The notes below the pieces were generated by a model. The model ran no database searches. It saw nothing but the letters and a program-made list of their open reading frames with translations, and was not told the DNA's origin. Below, piece after piece: positions 17,920 through 25,715 of a stretch of DNA of 63,483 nt. Every line of letters starts with the position of its first letter. Position 1 is the first letter of the stretch. Source of the stretch: Actinomycetales bacterium (lineage in GTDB: Bacteria > Actinomycetota > Actinomycetes > Actinomycetales > Dermatophilaceae). The position numbers and the translations under genes were made by a program. The stretch is from NCBI GenBank assembly GCA_012729695.1, contig JAAYCP010000123.1, positions 1 to 63,483 on the forward strand. Direction: 5' to 3'.

Positions 17920-17964
17920 AACGGCCCGGCACCCCTCCAGAACGGGAGTGGGTGCCGGGCCGTT
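17920..17964. terminator. Bidirectional terminator between rsrA and bL37 gene
   Basis: A 15-bp perfect stem (AACGGCCCGGCACCC / GGGTGCCGGGCCGTT) encloses a 15-nt loop. It lies between convergent genes and has AA/TT ends suiting both directions. Confidence 0.85.
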
Positions 17965-18004
17965 GTGATGACATGAGGTCCCCGACGGGGCAGGGACGCT
18001 GGTG

Positions 18005-18079
18005 TCAGGCGTTCGGCTTGCGACCGTGGTTCGCTGCCTTCTTCTTCCGGTCGCGACGCTTGCGGGCACGCTTGCTCAT
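18005..18079 (-). CDS. Ribosomal protein bL37 (24 residues)
   Basis: Translation gives MSKRARKRRDRKKKAANHGR followed by KPNA and a TGA stop: 24 residues, 13 of them Lys or Arg, with the Asn-His-Gly-(Arg/Lys)-(Arg/Lys)-Pro-Asn ending typical of bL37. That 50S peptide was first seen in mycobacterial ribosome structures and is widespread in actinobacteria. GAGGAGG sits 7 nt before the ATG. The gene is too short for ordinary ORF calling. It occupies the space between convergent rsrA and the divergent peptide gene. Confidence 0.88.
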   Translation of the reverse strand: MSKRARKRRDRKKKAANHGRKPNA

Positions 18080-18130
18080 CGGCGGACCTCCTCATCTGGA
18101 TGTAGGACTGGGGTCACAGGAGCGCTCTGC

Positions 18131-18162
18131 CTCGTGTCAGGAGGATCTCGTGTCAGGAGGAT
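18131..18162. repeat. Perfect 16-bp tandem duplication
   Basis: CTCGTGTCAGGAGGAT occurs twice head to tail. It lies 50-85 nt upstream of the bL37 start, so within that gene's probable promoter region, in a 349-nt gap (18080-18428) shared with the divergent peptide gene. No further gene is visible in that gap. Confidence 0.85.
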
Positions 18163-18428
18163 CCCGAGCGTGGCGGATCTTGGGCTCGCTGCAGCGTCGA
18201 TTCTCGCACATGGGTGCAGGCCTTCCCCAACCGATGACAAACGGTTGGCGGGCAGCCGGTGAGGTGGCCGGATCCAGCCAATGGCAGTAAGACGACACGC
18301 CGGATGTTTCGTGACTTGTCGTGATCGTGAAAAGATGGACCGACCCTCATCCCGCGTGAGCGTGCACACACATACACTCGCTCTCGTCGCCAACGGTCCC
18401 GCGTGGGCCTTGATCACTAGGAGTCTTG

Positions 18429-18578
18429 ATGACCAAGCGCATCATCGCCGTTGTCTTCGCGGCCGCCGTTGCCGTGGGCCTCGCCGCTGCGCCCGCTCAG
18501 GCAGACGCGTCCGCTGCCGGCAAGTCCGTCGGCAAGGTCGTCGTCAGTAAGGCCGGCTGGGACTGGGGCGGCTTCTAA
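18429..18578 (+). CDS. Small secreted peptide precursor next to membrane HD-domain genes
   Basis: The 49-residue product has a basic start (MTKR), a hydrophobic core (IIAVVFAAAVAVGLAAA) and an Ala-x-Ala cleavage site (APAQA, cut before Asp26). Signal peptidase I would release a 24-residue peptide with small residues and three Lys, ending in a Trp-rich tail GWDWGGF. AGGAG lies 5 nt before the ATG, a better ribosome-binding site than most neighbours have. Only 56 nt without a terminator separate it from the first HD-GYP gene, so co-transcription is likely. I do not recognise the family. A secreted signal or ligand for the membrane proteins is an inference from size, export signal and position. 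Confidence 0.75.
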   Translation: MTKRIIAVVFAAAVAVGLAAAPAQADASAAGKSVGKVVVSKAGWDWGGF

Positions 18579-18634
18579 GCCCCTCGTAGTCCGCTGGCAG
18601 TGGTGACGGTCGTGACCGGCGCACAGACCGGCGA

Positions 18635-20047
18635 GTGACCGCGAACTCGGCCCGCGGGCCCTGGGCCTTCGTGGCCATTGTGTGGCTGATCGCCGCGCTG
18701 CTGATGGCGGCAGCCTTTCACATCTCGCCGCTGGTTGCCGCCGATCTTGTCCCGCTCATCGCGCTCCTGCTCCTCGGGGTGCTGAGCCGCGTCCTTCCCG
18801 ACACGCTCATCTCCGTCTCCGGAGACGGGATCAGATTCTCCTTCCTCGGGATCGTCATCCTGGCTGCCGCGGTCTTGGTCGGTCCGGTCGGGGGCGGGGT
18901 GGTCGGAGCGACAGCGACCCTTGCGCGCCCCACGCGGATGCCCGCCATCCGGCGGCTGTTCAACGCCGGGATGCACGGGACCGTCGGTCTCGTGGGGGGT
19001 TTCGCGTACCAGGGGCTCGGTGGCGTGGACCCCCTGACCGTCGGCCGACCGACCGAGGTCCTCCTCCTGATCGGCGTGCCGCTGGTGCTCGCCGACCTGG
19101 CCCAGGCAGCGACCAACGCGCTCGTGCTCTCGGGGATGATGTGGGTCTCGTCGGGAGTCCCGTTCTGGGTGCAGGTCCGCAGCCTGCTCTCCTCGACCGG
19201 TGCCGCCTACGTCGCGTACGGCATGGTGGCGTTCCTCCTCGTCGTGCTGTGGGGTCCGGCCCAGGTTCGCTGGTTCAGCGCCGCCCTCACAGCGGTCCTG
19301 CTGCTCGTCGTGTGGTGGGTCTTCGGTCAGTACGGTGCTGAGCTCGAGGCCCACGAACGGACCACGGACACGCTCATCGCTGCCCTCGATGTCCGACACC
19401 CCGGGGCTGCCGCGCACGCTCAGCGGGTGGCCATGCTGGCCGGGTGGATGGGGGAGTCGCTGCGGCTGGCGCCCGCGGCACTCGGAGAGTTGCGCACAGC
19501 GGCCCTGCTGCACGACATCGGTCTGCTGGGCGTACGTGATGCCGATGTGCTCGCCGTGCGTGGGCATGCACTCGCGGGTGTAGAGATGCTCAAGAACATC
19601 TCGTTCGCGGCGCCGGCGCTGCCGGTGATCGCCGCGCATCACGAGCGGATGGACGGCACCGGCTACCCACACGGGATGGTCGGTCCCCAGATCCCGCTGG
19701 AGTCCAGGATCATCGCCGTGGCCGATTCGTTCGACGCGCTGACGACGGGCACCGATGAGCACCCGCCCGTGGGCGCACGGGAGGCGTTGCAGCGTCTCGC
19801 CGACGACCCAGGCCTCGATCCGGCCATCGTGGCGGCTCTGGAGCGCGCCTCGAGCAGTCACGGCTTCAGCGATGCCACGGGGCAGAACTGGCTGGGTCGC
19901 GCCAAGTTCGTCGAGCGGGAGCCGCAGGCGACGAGCGAGGCGGGTGTCCGCTCCATCGCCACGATCGCGGCGGATCTGCTCCACGCCGGGCCAACGACGA
20001 GCTGGATCACCCGCCATGACCACCCCGACGACCGGCTGGGCCTATGA
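18635..20047 (+). CDS. Multipass membrane HD-GYP domain protein
   Basis: The 470-residue protein has about seven hydrophobic segments (residues 10-230) and then a cytoplasmic HD domain. The HD-GYP motif set is complete: His261, His293-Asp294 (LLHDIG), His311, His335-His336-Glu337, Asp340-Gly-x-Gly-Tyr344-Pro345, and Asp364 in VADSFDAL. HD-GYP proteins usually hydrolyse cyclic di-GMP, though some act on other nucleotides; activity here is inferred from motifs. The GTG start has little Shine-Dalgarno. It overlaps the next gene by 4 nt (ATGA) and follows the secreted peptide gene, suggesting a membrane receptor with an enzymatic output domain. Confidence 0.82.
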   Translation: MTANSARGPWAFVAIVWLIAALLMAAAFHISPLVAADLVPLIALLLLGVLSRVLPDTLISVSGDGIRFSFLGIVILAAAVLVGPVGGGVVGATATLARPTRMPAIRRLFNAGMHGTVGLVGGFAYQGLGGVDPLTVGRPTEVLLLIGVPLVLADLAQAATNALVLSGMMWVSSGVPFWVQVRSLLSSTGAAYVAYGMVAFLLVVLWGPAQVRWFSAALTAVLLLVVWWVFGQYGAELEAHERTTDTLIAALDVRHPGAAAHAQRVAMLAGWMGESLRLAPAALGELRTAALLHDIGLLGVRDADVLAVRGHALAGVEMLKNISFAAPALPVIAAHHERMDGTGYPHGMVGPQIPLESRIIAVADSFDALTTGTDEHPPVGAREALQRLADDPGLDPAIVAALERASSSHGFSDATGQNWLGRAKFVEREPQATSEAGVRSIATIAADLLHAGPTTSWITRHDHPDDRLGL

Positions 20048-21216
20048 CCTCGACGACCCTGTGGCTCTCAGGCCTGCTCCTCCTCATCGTCGTGGGGGAG
20101 TGCGCCCACGTCCGGCTGGTCGCCCACCGGGGCATCTCGCCGATCGCGTCGGCGGCCGCTGTGGCGTTCATGCTGAGCCTGCCCCACGACGGCGCCTTGG
20201 GAATCCTGACGACCCTGGCCGGTCTGCTCGCGGTCCTCGTGGCCTCCCTGCTGGGCACGGCCGTGGCAGCCGCACTGGGACTGCCGACGACGCCGGCGGA
20301 TGTCCTCGGCCGCATGACGAACGCCGCCGCTGTCGGGACGTTGGCCATGCTCCTCTCCACCGCTGAGCTGGGACGCGACACGGGTCCGGCGGATCGGTGG
20401 ATCTACGCGCTGGCGCTCTGGCTCGTCACCCTCGCGGCAGCCGTCATCCGCGCCGCGGCCGTCTCGGCGTGGATGTCCTGGTCGGAGCAGCGTTCCTTCG
20501 CAGTGGTCCTGCAGGACGAGCTCTCGACCTTCGGCATGGTGTCTCTGGCAGTGGCCACGACGGCGGTCACCATCGTTCTCGCGCGCGACGCCCTCGGCCT
20601 CTGGGCACCACTCTTCTTCTCCATCCCCCTCGCCCTCACCCTCGCGGCCGCGAGACGGTACGCGCAGGCGCGCACGACATACCGGGAAACCATCATGGCG
20701 CTGGCCCGGTTGACCGACATCGCGGGCTACACACCGAGCGACCATGCCCGACGGGTCGCCGACCTGTCGGTCGGTCTGGCGAAGGCCCGCGGGCTCTCGC
20801 AGCGGGAGATCACGACGATCGAGTACGCCGCCCTGCTCCACGATCTCGGCCAGGTCGCGCTGGACGAGCCGATACCAGGCGGCGCGACGGTCCTCGCGGC
20901 GCCGCGGGACCAGGAGCGGCTGGCGCGGGACGCCGTCGAGATCGTCCGGAACTCCGGCGTGCTCGAGGACGTCGCACGGATCGTCGCTCTCCAGGCCACG
21001 CCCTTCCGCCTCATGCAGGAGGACAACGAGCGCATCCCGCTGGGCGCCCGCATCCTCAAGCTGGCCAACGCCCTCGACGACCTCTCCGGTGGCTCTCGCG
21101 ATCGGGGCCCGGTCTCCGTGGCGCTGGAGCGGATCCAGCTCGGCCTCGGCTACGAGTACGACCCGGATCTCGTCGATGACCTCATCAAGCTGGTGGCTTC
21201 GCGACCCGTCGCCTGA
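20044..21216 (+). CDS. Membrane HD-domain protein with degenerate GYP region
   Basis: The 390-residue protein is organised like its upstream neighbour: about six hydrophobic segments (residues 5-205), then an HD domain. It keeps His234 and His266-Asp267 (LLHDLGQ) and the ANALDDL segment near 341-347. The HHE and GYP motifs are missing; the corresponding stretch reads ALQATPFRLMQEDNERIP. It is probably inactive or altered in specificity and may be a regulatory partner. ATGA overlap with the upstream gene implies coupled translation and possibly a heteromer. It ends before a convergent terminator and sodN. Confidence 0.78.
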   Translation: MTSTTLWLSGLLLLIVVGECAHVRLVAHRGISPIASAAAVAFMLSLPHDGALGILTTLAGLLAVLVASLLGTAVAAALGLPTTPADVLGRMTNAAAVGTLAMLLSTAELGRDTGPADRWIYALALWLVTLAAAVIRAAAVSAWMSWSEQRSFAVVLQDELSTFGMVSLAVATTAVTIVLARDALGLWAPLFFSIPLALTLAAARRYAQARTTYRETIMALARLTDIAGYTPSDHARRVADLSVGLAKARGLSQREITTIEYAALLHDLGQVALDEPIPGGATVLAAPRDQERLARDAVEIVRNSGVLEDVARIVALQATPFRLMQEDNERIPLGARILKLANALDDLSGGSRDRGPVSVALERIQLGLGYEYDPDLVDDLIKLVASRPVA

Positions 21217-21327
21217 GAGCTGCGCACGACAAGTCCCCTAGGAGGGTGCCGGGGATAGTCGACCGCCGATGTGAGACGGCACGCCGCCGTGAGCCGGGGG
21301 GTGGGGGGAGTCCCGCACACCGGAATG

Positions 21328-21367
21328 CCTGAGGGCCCGCACCGATGACTCGGTGCAGGCCCTCAGG
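21328..21367. terminator. Terminator between the HD operon and sodN
   Basis: An 18-bp stem with one mismatch (CCTGAGGGCCCGCACCGA / TCGGTGCAGGCCCTCAGG) has a TGAC loop. It separates convergent transcripts and can serve both. Confidence 0.8.
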
Positions 21368-21398
21368 GATCGCGAAAGCGACTGGCGTCGGTCCTTGC

Positions 21399-21812
21399 TC
21401 AGGCCTGCTTGGTCTCGGCGAAGATCTGGGCGATCTCGTCGATCTTGGCCAGGAGCTCCTCGGCCTTCGCGACGTCGAAGCTGCCCTTGGTGCCCGAGGC
21501 GCCGGCCAGCTTGGTGGCCTCATTGAAAAGCGTGTGCAGGTTGGGGTACTTCTCGAAGTGCGGCGGCTTGAAGTAGTCCGTCCACAGCACCCACAGGTGG
21601 TGCTTGACGAGCTCCGATCGCTGCTCCTTGATGATCGCCGCGCGAACCCGGAAGTCGGGGTCGTCGTTGCCGGCAACCTTCTCGCAGATCATCTTGACGG
21701 ACTCGGCCTCGATGCGGGCCTGTGCCGGGTCATAGACCCCGCACGGCAGGTCGCAGTGGGCCTGGACGGTGGGAACCTCGAGGAGCGAGGTGAGGACGCG
21801 GGGGAGCCGCAT
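21399..21812 (-). CDS. sodN: Nickel superoxide dismutase
   Basis: The 137-residue precursor has an 18-residue propeptide ending VQA that must be removed to expose His19. The nickel hook HCDLPCGVYDPAQAR (His19, Cys20, Cys24) matches Streptomyces SodN closely, as do GNDDPDFRVRA, KHHLWVLWTDYFKPPHFEKYP and the C-terminal helix. It dismutates superoxide in the cytoplasm as a homohexamer. AGGAGGC precedes ATG 21812. The processing peptidase sodX lies upstream on the same strand. It sits in a redox neighbourhood with sigR-rsrA a few kilobases away. Confidence 0.96.
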   Translation of the reverse strand: MRLPRVLTSLLEVPTVQAHCDLPCGVYDPAQARIEAESVKMICEKVAGNDDPDFRVRAAIIKEQRSELVKHHLWVLWTDYFKPPHFEKYPNLHTLFNEATKLAGASGTKGSFDVAKAEELLAKIDEIAQIFAETKQA

Positions 21813-21836
21813 TGCCGTGCCTCCTAGATCCGATGT

Positions 21837-21868
21837 GCTCGTGATGGGTGGTGCTCGTGATGGGTGGT
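21837..21868. repeat. Perfect 16-bp tandem duplication between sodX and sodN
   Basis: GCTCGTGATGGGTGGT is repeated twice without a gap. Immediately beyond lies an 8-bp inverted repeat (GTCAGCCG 21867-21874 / CGGCTGAC 21883-21890). Both occupy the 96-nt sodX-sodN spacer, where they could affect read-through or transcript stability. Confidence 0.8.
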
Positions 21869-21908
21869 CAGCCGAGGATGACCGGCTGACAGCCTTGCAG
21901 GTCCCAAC

Positions 21909-22247
21909 CTACCCCGCGCGCGGGCTGCGGGGCAGGCGGGTGAGGACCCGACCGAGAACGGCGTCGCCTGCGATGGATCCGAAGCTCCAGGAGTCACTGC
22001 CCACGTGCGCGTTGTCCCGCTCGACCCACCACCGGCTCGGGTCGTCAGGGTCAGGACGGGCAACCCGCTTGACGGTGAGGACGCCCTCCACGGGGTGGGT
22101 GAAGACGACGAGGCGGCCGGGAGCGGCGCTCCCGCCCCACCACACCAGTGCGAGGTCACCGTCCCGCAGGGTGGGCTCCATGGAGGGTCCGGCGACCCGC
22201 ACCAGACCGGGGCCGCGGCGCCGTCGCCGCGGGACAGGGGTGCTCAT
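21909..22247 (-). CDS. sodX: Nickel-type superoxide dismutase maturation protease
   Basis: The 112-residue S26 (signal-peptidase-like) protease cleaves the SodN propeptide. Catalytic Ser is in GPSMEPTLRDGD (about residue 22) and catalytic Lys in VLTVKRVAR. The motif DNAHVGSDSWSFG matches the S26 C-terminal block. There is no membrane anchor; instead a basic PRRRRRGP start. The start is placed at ATG 22247; an upstream open frame of 67 codons has no family counterpart. SodX upstream of SodN is the usual actinobacterial pairing. Confidence 0.9.
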   Translation of the reverse strand: MSTPVPRRRRRGPGLVRVAGPSMEPTLRDGDLALVWWGGSAAPGRLVVFTHPVEGVLTVKRVARPDPDDPSRWWVERDNAHVGSDSWSFGSIAGDAVLGRVLTRLPRSPRAG

Positions 22248-22666
22248 TGGTCCATCTTCACGCACCGCTGACGTCACACACCGTCGCGGGAGGTCGGCGA
22301 GGTCACAGTTCGGGCACGTCGGCTTCTCGTACGGCGACGGGTATGTCAGGATGAGGTGGCCCGTGACTACCCGAGCGGGCGAGGACTGAACGACTGTGGA
22401 TGTGAGACCAGTGGCCCAACCGGGTCTACGGGTCCCAGGCTGCCCCACCAGAGGTGCGCCCAGTCGAATCGTCCGGCGAATCGTCCGGAACGTGCGGCGG
22501 CCGCTGCCGTCACCCGCACATCCTCCACCCGTGTGCTCAGCGAAGGCACCTCATCGCGTCGCACCGCTCTCCTCCACAGATCACCACTCGACAGGCACGT
22601 GGTCCTGACATGGACAGCCCCGTGTCCCGACCCCATACACCGACCACAGCTCAAGGACTCTCTCCC
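22248..22666. other. Divergent intergenic region, sodX / malic enzyme
   Basis: This 419-nt stretch has no supported gene; open frames on both strands lack ribosome-binding sites and recognisable products. It must hold the sodX-sodN promoter (minus) and the malic enzyme promoter (plus). I see no convincing -10/-35 pair or nickel-regulator box by eye. Confidence 0.5.
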
Positions 22667-23902
22667 ATGGCCGCTTCCCCGCTCCACCCCTCCGACCACC
22701 TGACCGGCAGCGCCGCCGCGCTCGTCGGCTCCGGCGGCGGGAGCGAGCAGGCCGTAGCCAGCTCGTTCGATCTGGACTCCCCGGTGTTCCGGGCGCACGA
22801 GGGCGGCAAGCTCGCCGTCCACGCCACCCAGGTCCTGCGCGACCGCGCCGACCTGTCGCTGCTCTACACCCCCGGGGTCGCCGATGTCTCGCTGGCGCTC
22901 GCTGAGAACGCCGGGCTGGCCCGACGCTTCACGTCGAAGCGGAACACCGTCGCCGTCGTCTCCGACGGCACCGCTGTGCTCGGGCTGGGCAATATCGGGC
23001 CTGTCGCAGCGATGCCGGTCATGGAGGGCAAGGCCGTCCTCTTCAAGCACTTCGCCGACGTCGACGCAGTTCCCGTCTGCATGGAGACCGGCACCGTCGA
23101 CGAGATCGTCGAGGCGGTCGCCCGGATCGCCCCGACCTACGGTGGGATCAACCTCGAGGACATCTCGGCCCCGCGGTGCTTCGAGATCGAGGCCAGGCTC
23201 AAGGAGCGCCTCGACATCCCGGTGTTCCACGACGACCAGCACGGGACCGCGATCGTCGTCCTGGCAGCGCTGATCAACGCCTGCCGGGTCCAGGAGCGGG
23301 ACATCACGTCTCTGCGGGTCGTGGTGAGCGGGGCCGGTGCAGCCGGCGTCGCGGTCACCCGACTGCTCCAGCGCGCCGGCGTGGCCGATGTCGTGGTCTG
23401 TGACTCCCGAGGCATCATCTCGCCCGAGCGCAACGACCTCACCGACCACAAGCCGCGCATCGCCGCGACGACGAACCCGCGCGGGATCTCGGGACCGATC
23501 GGTGCCGCGCTCGTGGGTGCCGATCTCTTCGTCGGGGTCTCCGGCGGCACCATCGCCGAGGAGGACCTGGCCAGGATGGCGCCGGAGGCGATGATCTTCG
23601 CGCTCGCCAACCCGAACCCGGAGGTGCACCCCGAGGTCGCGCACCGCTATGCGTCGATCGTCGCCACCGGTCGCTCGGACTTCCCGAACCAGATCAACAA
23701 CGTGCTGGCGTTCCCCGGCATCTTCCGTGGCGCGCTGGACACCGGGGCCCGGCAGATCACCGAGGCGATGAAGCTCGCCGCGGCCGAGGCCATCGCGGAA
23801 ATGGTCCCCGATCCCACTCCGAAGGAGATCGTGCCCAGCGTGTTCACCCCGGGTGTGGCCGAGGCGGTCGCCGATGCGGTGCGCAAGGTGGCCCTCTCCT
23901 AG
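22667..23902 (+). CDS. NAD(P)-dependent malic enzyme
   Basis: The 411-residue enzyme converts malate to pyruvate and CO2 with reduction of NAD(P). [13 protein letters not shown] (Tyr general acid) and [17 protein letters not shown] lie in the N-terminal domain, where Lys is the general base. The ligand block [11 protein letters not shown] / [13 protein letters not shown] binds the divalent metal, and [12 protein letters not shown] is the nucleotide loop. The short bacterial form (about 400 residues) is typical. AAGGA precedes ATG 22667 by 9 nt; in-frame ATG 22610 is an alternative adding 19 residues. It links the TCA cycle to pyruvate. Confidence 0.9.
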   Translation: MAASPLHPSDHLTGSAAALVGSGGGSEQAVASSFDLDSPVFRAHEGGKLAVHATQVLRDRADLSLLYTPGVADVSLALAENAGLARRFTSKRNTVAVVSDGTAVLGLGNIGPVAAMPVMEGKAVLFKHFADVDAVPVCMETGTVDEIVEAVARIAPTYGGINLEDISAPRCFEIEARLKERLDIPVFHDDQHGTAIVVLAALINACRVQERDITSLRVVVSGAGAAGVAVTRLLQRAGVADVVVCDSRGIISPERNDLTDHKPRIAATTNPRGISGPIGAALVGADLFVGVSGGTIAEEDLARMAPEAMIFALANPNPEVHPEVAHRYASIVATGRSDFPNQINNVLAFPGIFRGALDTGARQITEAMKLAAAEAIAEMVPDPTPKEIVPSVFTPGVAEAVADAVRKVALS

Positions 23903-23953
23903 GGCACCTGGTCCTGATCTCGTGCCTGCAGCCTCGCCCGGGTTCGACTGACC

Positions 23954-24598
23954 TCACTCCAGGACCCGGGCAGGGGCGCCCACGACGGTGACCCCGGGCG
24001 GGACGTCATGCAGCACCACCGCGCCCATGCCGATGACGGCGTCCTCGCCGACCGTGACGCCCTGGCGGATGAGGGCCCCCGTGCCGACGAACGCCCTCGC
24101 TCCCAGTCGGACGTTCCCCGACACCGACGCCAGCGGCATGATCGAGACGTGGTCGCCGAGGACGGCGTCGTGACCGATGGCGGCGCCTCGGCTCACGTGG
24201 ACGTGCACGCCTGCGGTGATGTGGGTAGTCATGCTCACGTGGGAGCAGATCACCGTGCCCCGGCCCAGCGCCACGTCTGCGCCCACGTCGGCCAGCGGAT
24301 GGAGGAGTGGCGGCGGAGCGGCTCGGTCGCCTACGAGCCGGGCGCGGATGCGTCCGTCGGCCACCCCTCCGACGACGTCGGCACCGGGGTAGCGGGCGAG
24401 GCCGTCCTCGACTCCTCCGAGATGGGGCGCGAAGGGCGCCAGGAGTGCGGGGTCGACCGTGGCGTCGTCGAGGAATCCCAGGAGGCGCGGGGCATCGAGC
24501 CCGGCCGCACGCCGGGCCCGGAGCACGTGGGCGACCTCGCGTCCGTGTCCACCGGCACCGACGATGAGGATCTCTGTCGATCCCGTCACGCGCCCCAT
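23954..24598 (-). CDS. NeuD/PglD-family sugar O/N-acyltransferase
   Basis: The 214-residue protein begins with a Rossmann-like EILIVGAGGHGREVAHVLR, followed by a left-handed beta helix of hexapeptide repeats from about residue 95 (GADVALGRGTVICSHVS, GHDAVLGDHVSI, GARAFVGTGALI, GEDAVIGMGAVV). It ends with the typical VPPGVTVVGAPARVL. Such enzymes acetylate amino-sugars for surface glycans. ATG 24598 is chosen because the motif starts within 12 residues. It diverges from a sugar-nucleotide epimerase gene, suggesting a small surface-polysaccharide module. Confidence 0.82.
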   Translation of the reverse strand: MGRVTGSTEILIVGAGGHGREVAHVLRARRAAGLDAPRLLGFLDDATVDPALLAPFAPHLGGVEDGLARYPGADVVGGVADGRIRARLVGDRAAPPPLLHPLADVGADVALGRGTVICSHVSMTTHITAGVHVHVSRGAAIGHDAVLGDHVSIMPLASVSGNVRLGARAFVGTGALIRQGVTVGEDAVIGMGAVVLHDVPPGVTVVGAPARVLE

Positions 24599-24729
24599 GG
24601 TGCCACGGTCATGCGCTTGCGGGGTGTGAGGGGGTCGTCCCGGTCGACCGCGCCGTGGAGGATACTTGTTCTTCCACACGTCATCACAGGAGTCGCGGAC
24701 CGCCGCGGCCATCCGCGGAGGGGCAGGTC

Positions 24730-25653
24730 GTGCGCATACTCGTCACCGGAGGTGCCGGCTTCATCGGCGCGAACCTGAGCGCTCTGGCGCTGGAGCGTGG
24801 ACACGAGGTCGTCGTCATCGACGACTTCTCGACGGGGGAGCGGGCGAACCTGGAGCGACTGCCGGTCCGGCTCATCGAGGCGTCGATCCTCGATGTGGGT
24901 GCGCTCGACGAGGCGATGCGGGGAGTGACCGCCGTTGTCCACCTCGCTGCGCTGGGCAGCGTCCCGCGGTCCATCAAGGACCCGGTCGCGACCCACCAGG
25001 CCAACGCCCTCGGCACGCTGCGGGTCCTGGAGGCGGCCCGGGCTGCCGAGGTCGAGCACGTCTCCGTCGCGTCCTCGTCGTCGGTCTACGGCCTCAATCC
25101 CGCGTTGCCCAAGAGCGAGCGCGAGTGGGTGCGACCTATGAGCCCCTACGCCGTCTCGAAGCTGGCCACCGAGCAGTATGCGCTCGCCTACCAGCAGTCC
25201 TTTGGCCTGCAGACGCTGGCCTTCCGGTTCTTCAACGTGTTCGGTCCGCTGCAGCGCGCCGGGCACGTCTATGCGGCGGTCATCCCCGTGTTCATGGATG
25301 CCCTCCTGGCGGCGCGTCCACTGCCGGTCAACGGCGACGGGTCGAACTCCCGGGACTTCACGTTCGTCGGGACCGTCTGTCAGGTGCTCCTCGAGGCAGC
25401 GGCGCGACGGGTCGTCCATGAGGAGCCGGTCAACCTGGCCTTCGGCACGAACACCACTCTGCTGCAGCTGATCTCACGGATGGAGAGCGTGACGGGTAGG
25501 CGCGCCACGGTCGATCACCGCGAGCCGCGCCCGGGGGACGTCCTGCACTCGCAGGCTGACAACGCGGTGCTGCGATCGCTCTTCCCCGACGTCCGGCCGG
25601 TCTCGCTCGACGACGGACTCCGCGCGACCTACGAGTGGTTCCTGCAGGCCTGA
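24730..25653 (+). CDS. NAD-dependent epimerase/dehydratase (sugar nucleotide SDR)
   Basis: The 307-residue extended SDR has the NAD loop TGGAGFIGANL near the start. VIDDFSTGERAN binds the adenosine ribose, the catalytic Ser-Tyr-Lys is seen in ASSSSVYG and YAVSKLATEQYA, and RFFNVFGPLQ follows. It resembles UDP-glucose or UDP-GlcNAc 4-epimerases (GalE/WbpP type); exact substrate is unresolved. GTG 24730 starts VRILVTGGAG, as is usual for the family. It is adjacent to a divergent acyltransferase gene. Confidence 0.87.
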   Translation: MRILVTGGAGFIGANLSALALERGHEVVVIDDFSTGERANLERLPVRLIEASILDVGALDEAMRGVTAVVHLAALGSVPRSIKDPVATHQANALGTLRVLEAARAAEVEHVSVASSSSVYGLNPALPKSEREWVRPMSPYAVSKLATEQYALAYQQSFGLQTLAFRFFNVFGPLQRAGHVYAAVIPVFMDALLAARPLPVNGDGSNSRDFTFVGTVCQVLLEAAARRVVHEEPVNLAFGTNTTLLQLISRMESVTGRRATVDHREPRPGDVLHSQADNAVLRSLFPDVRPVSLDDGLRATYEWFLQA

Positions 25654-25715
25654 GAGATCCGGCCAGCAGGACGGGCGGTCGGACGGCATGGCGGCGGCCA
25701 CAGAGTCGCTCGGGA

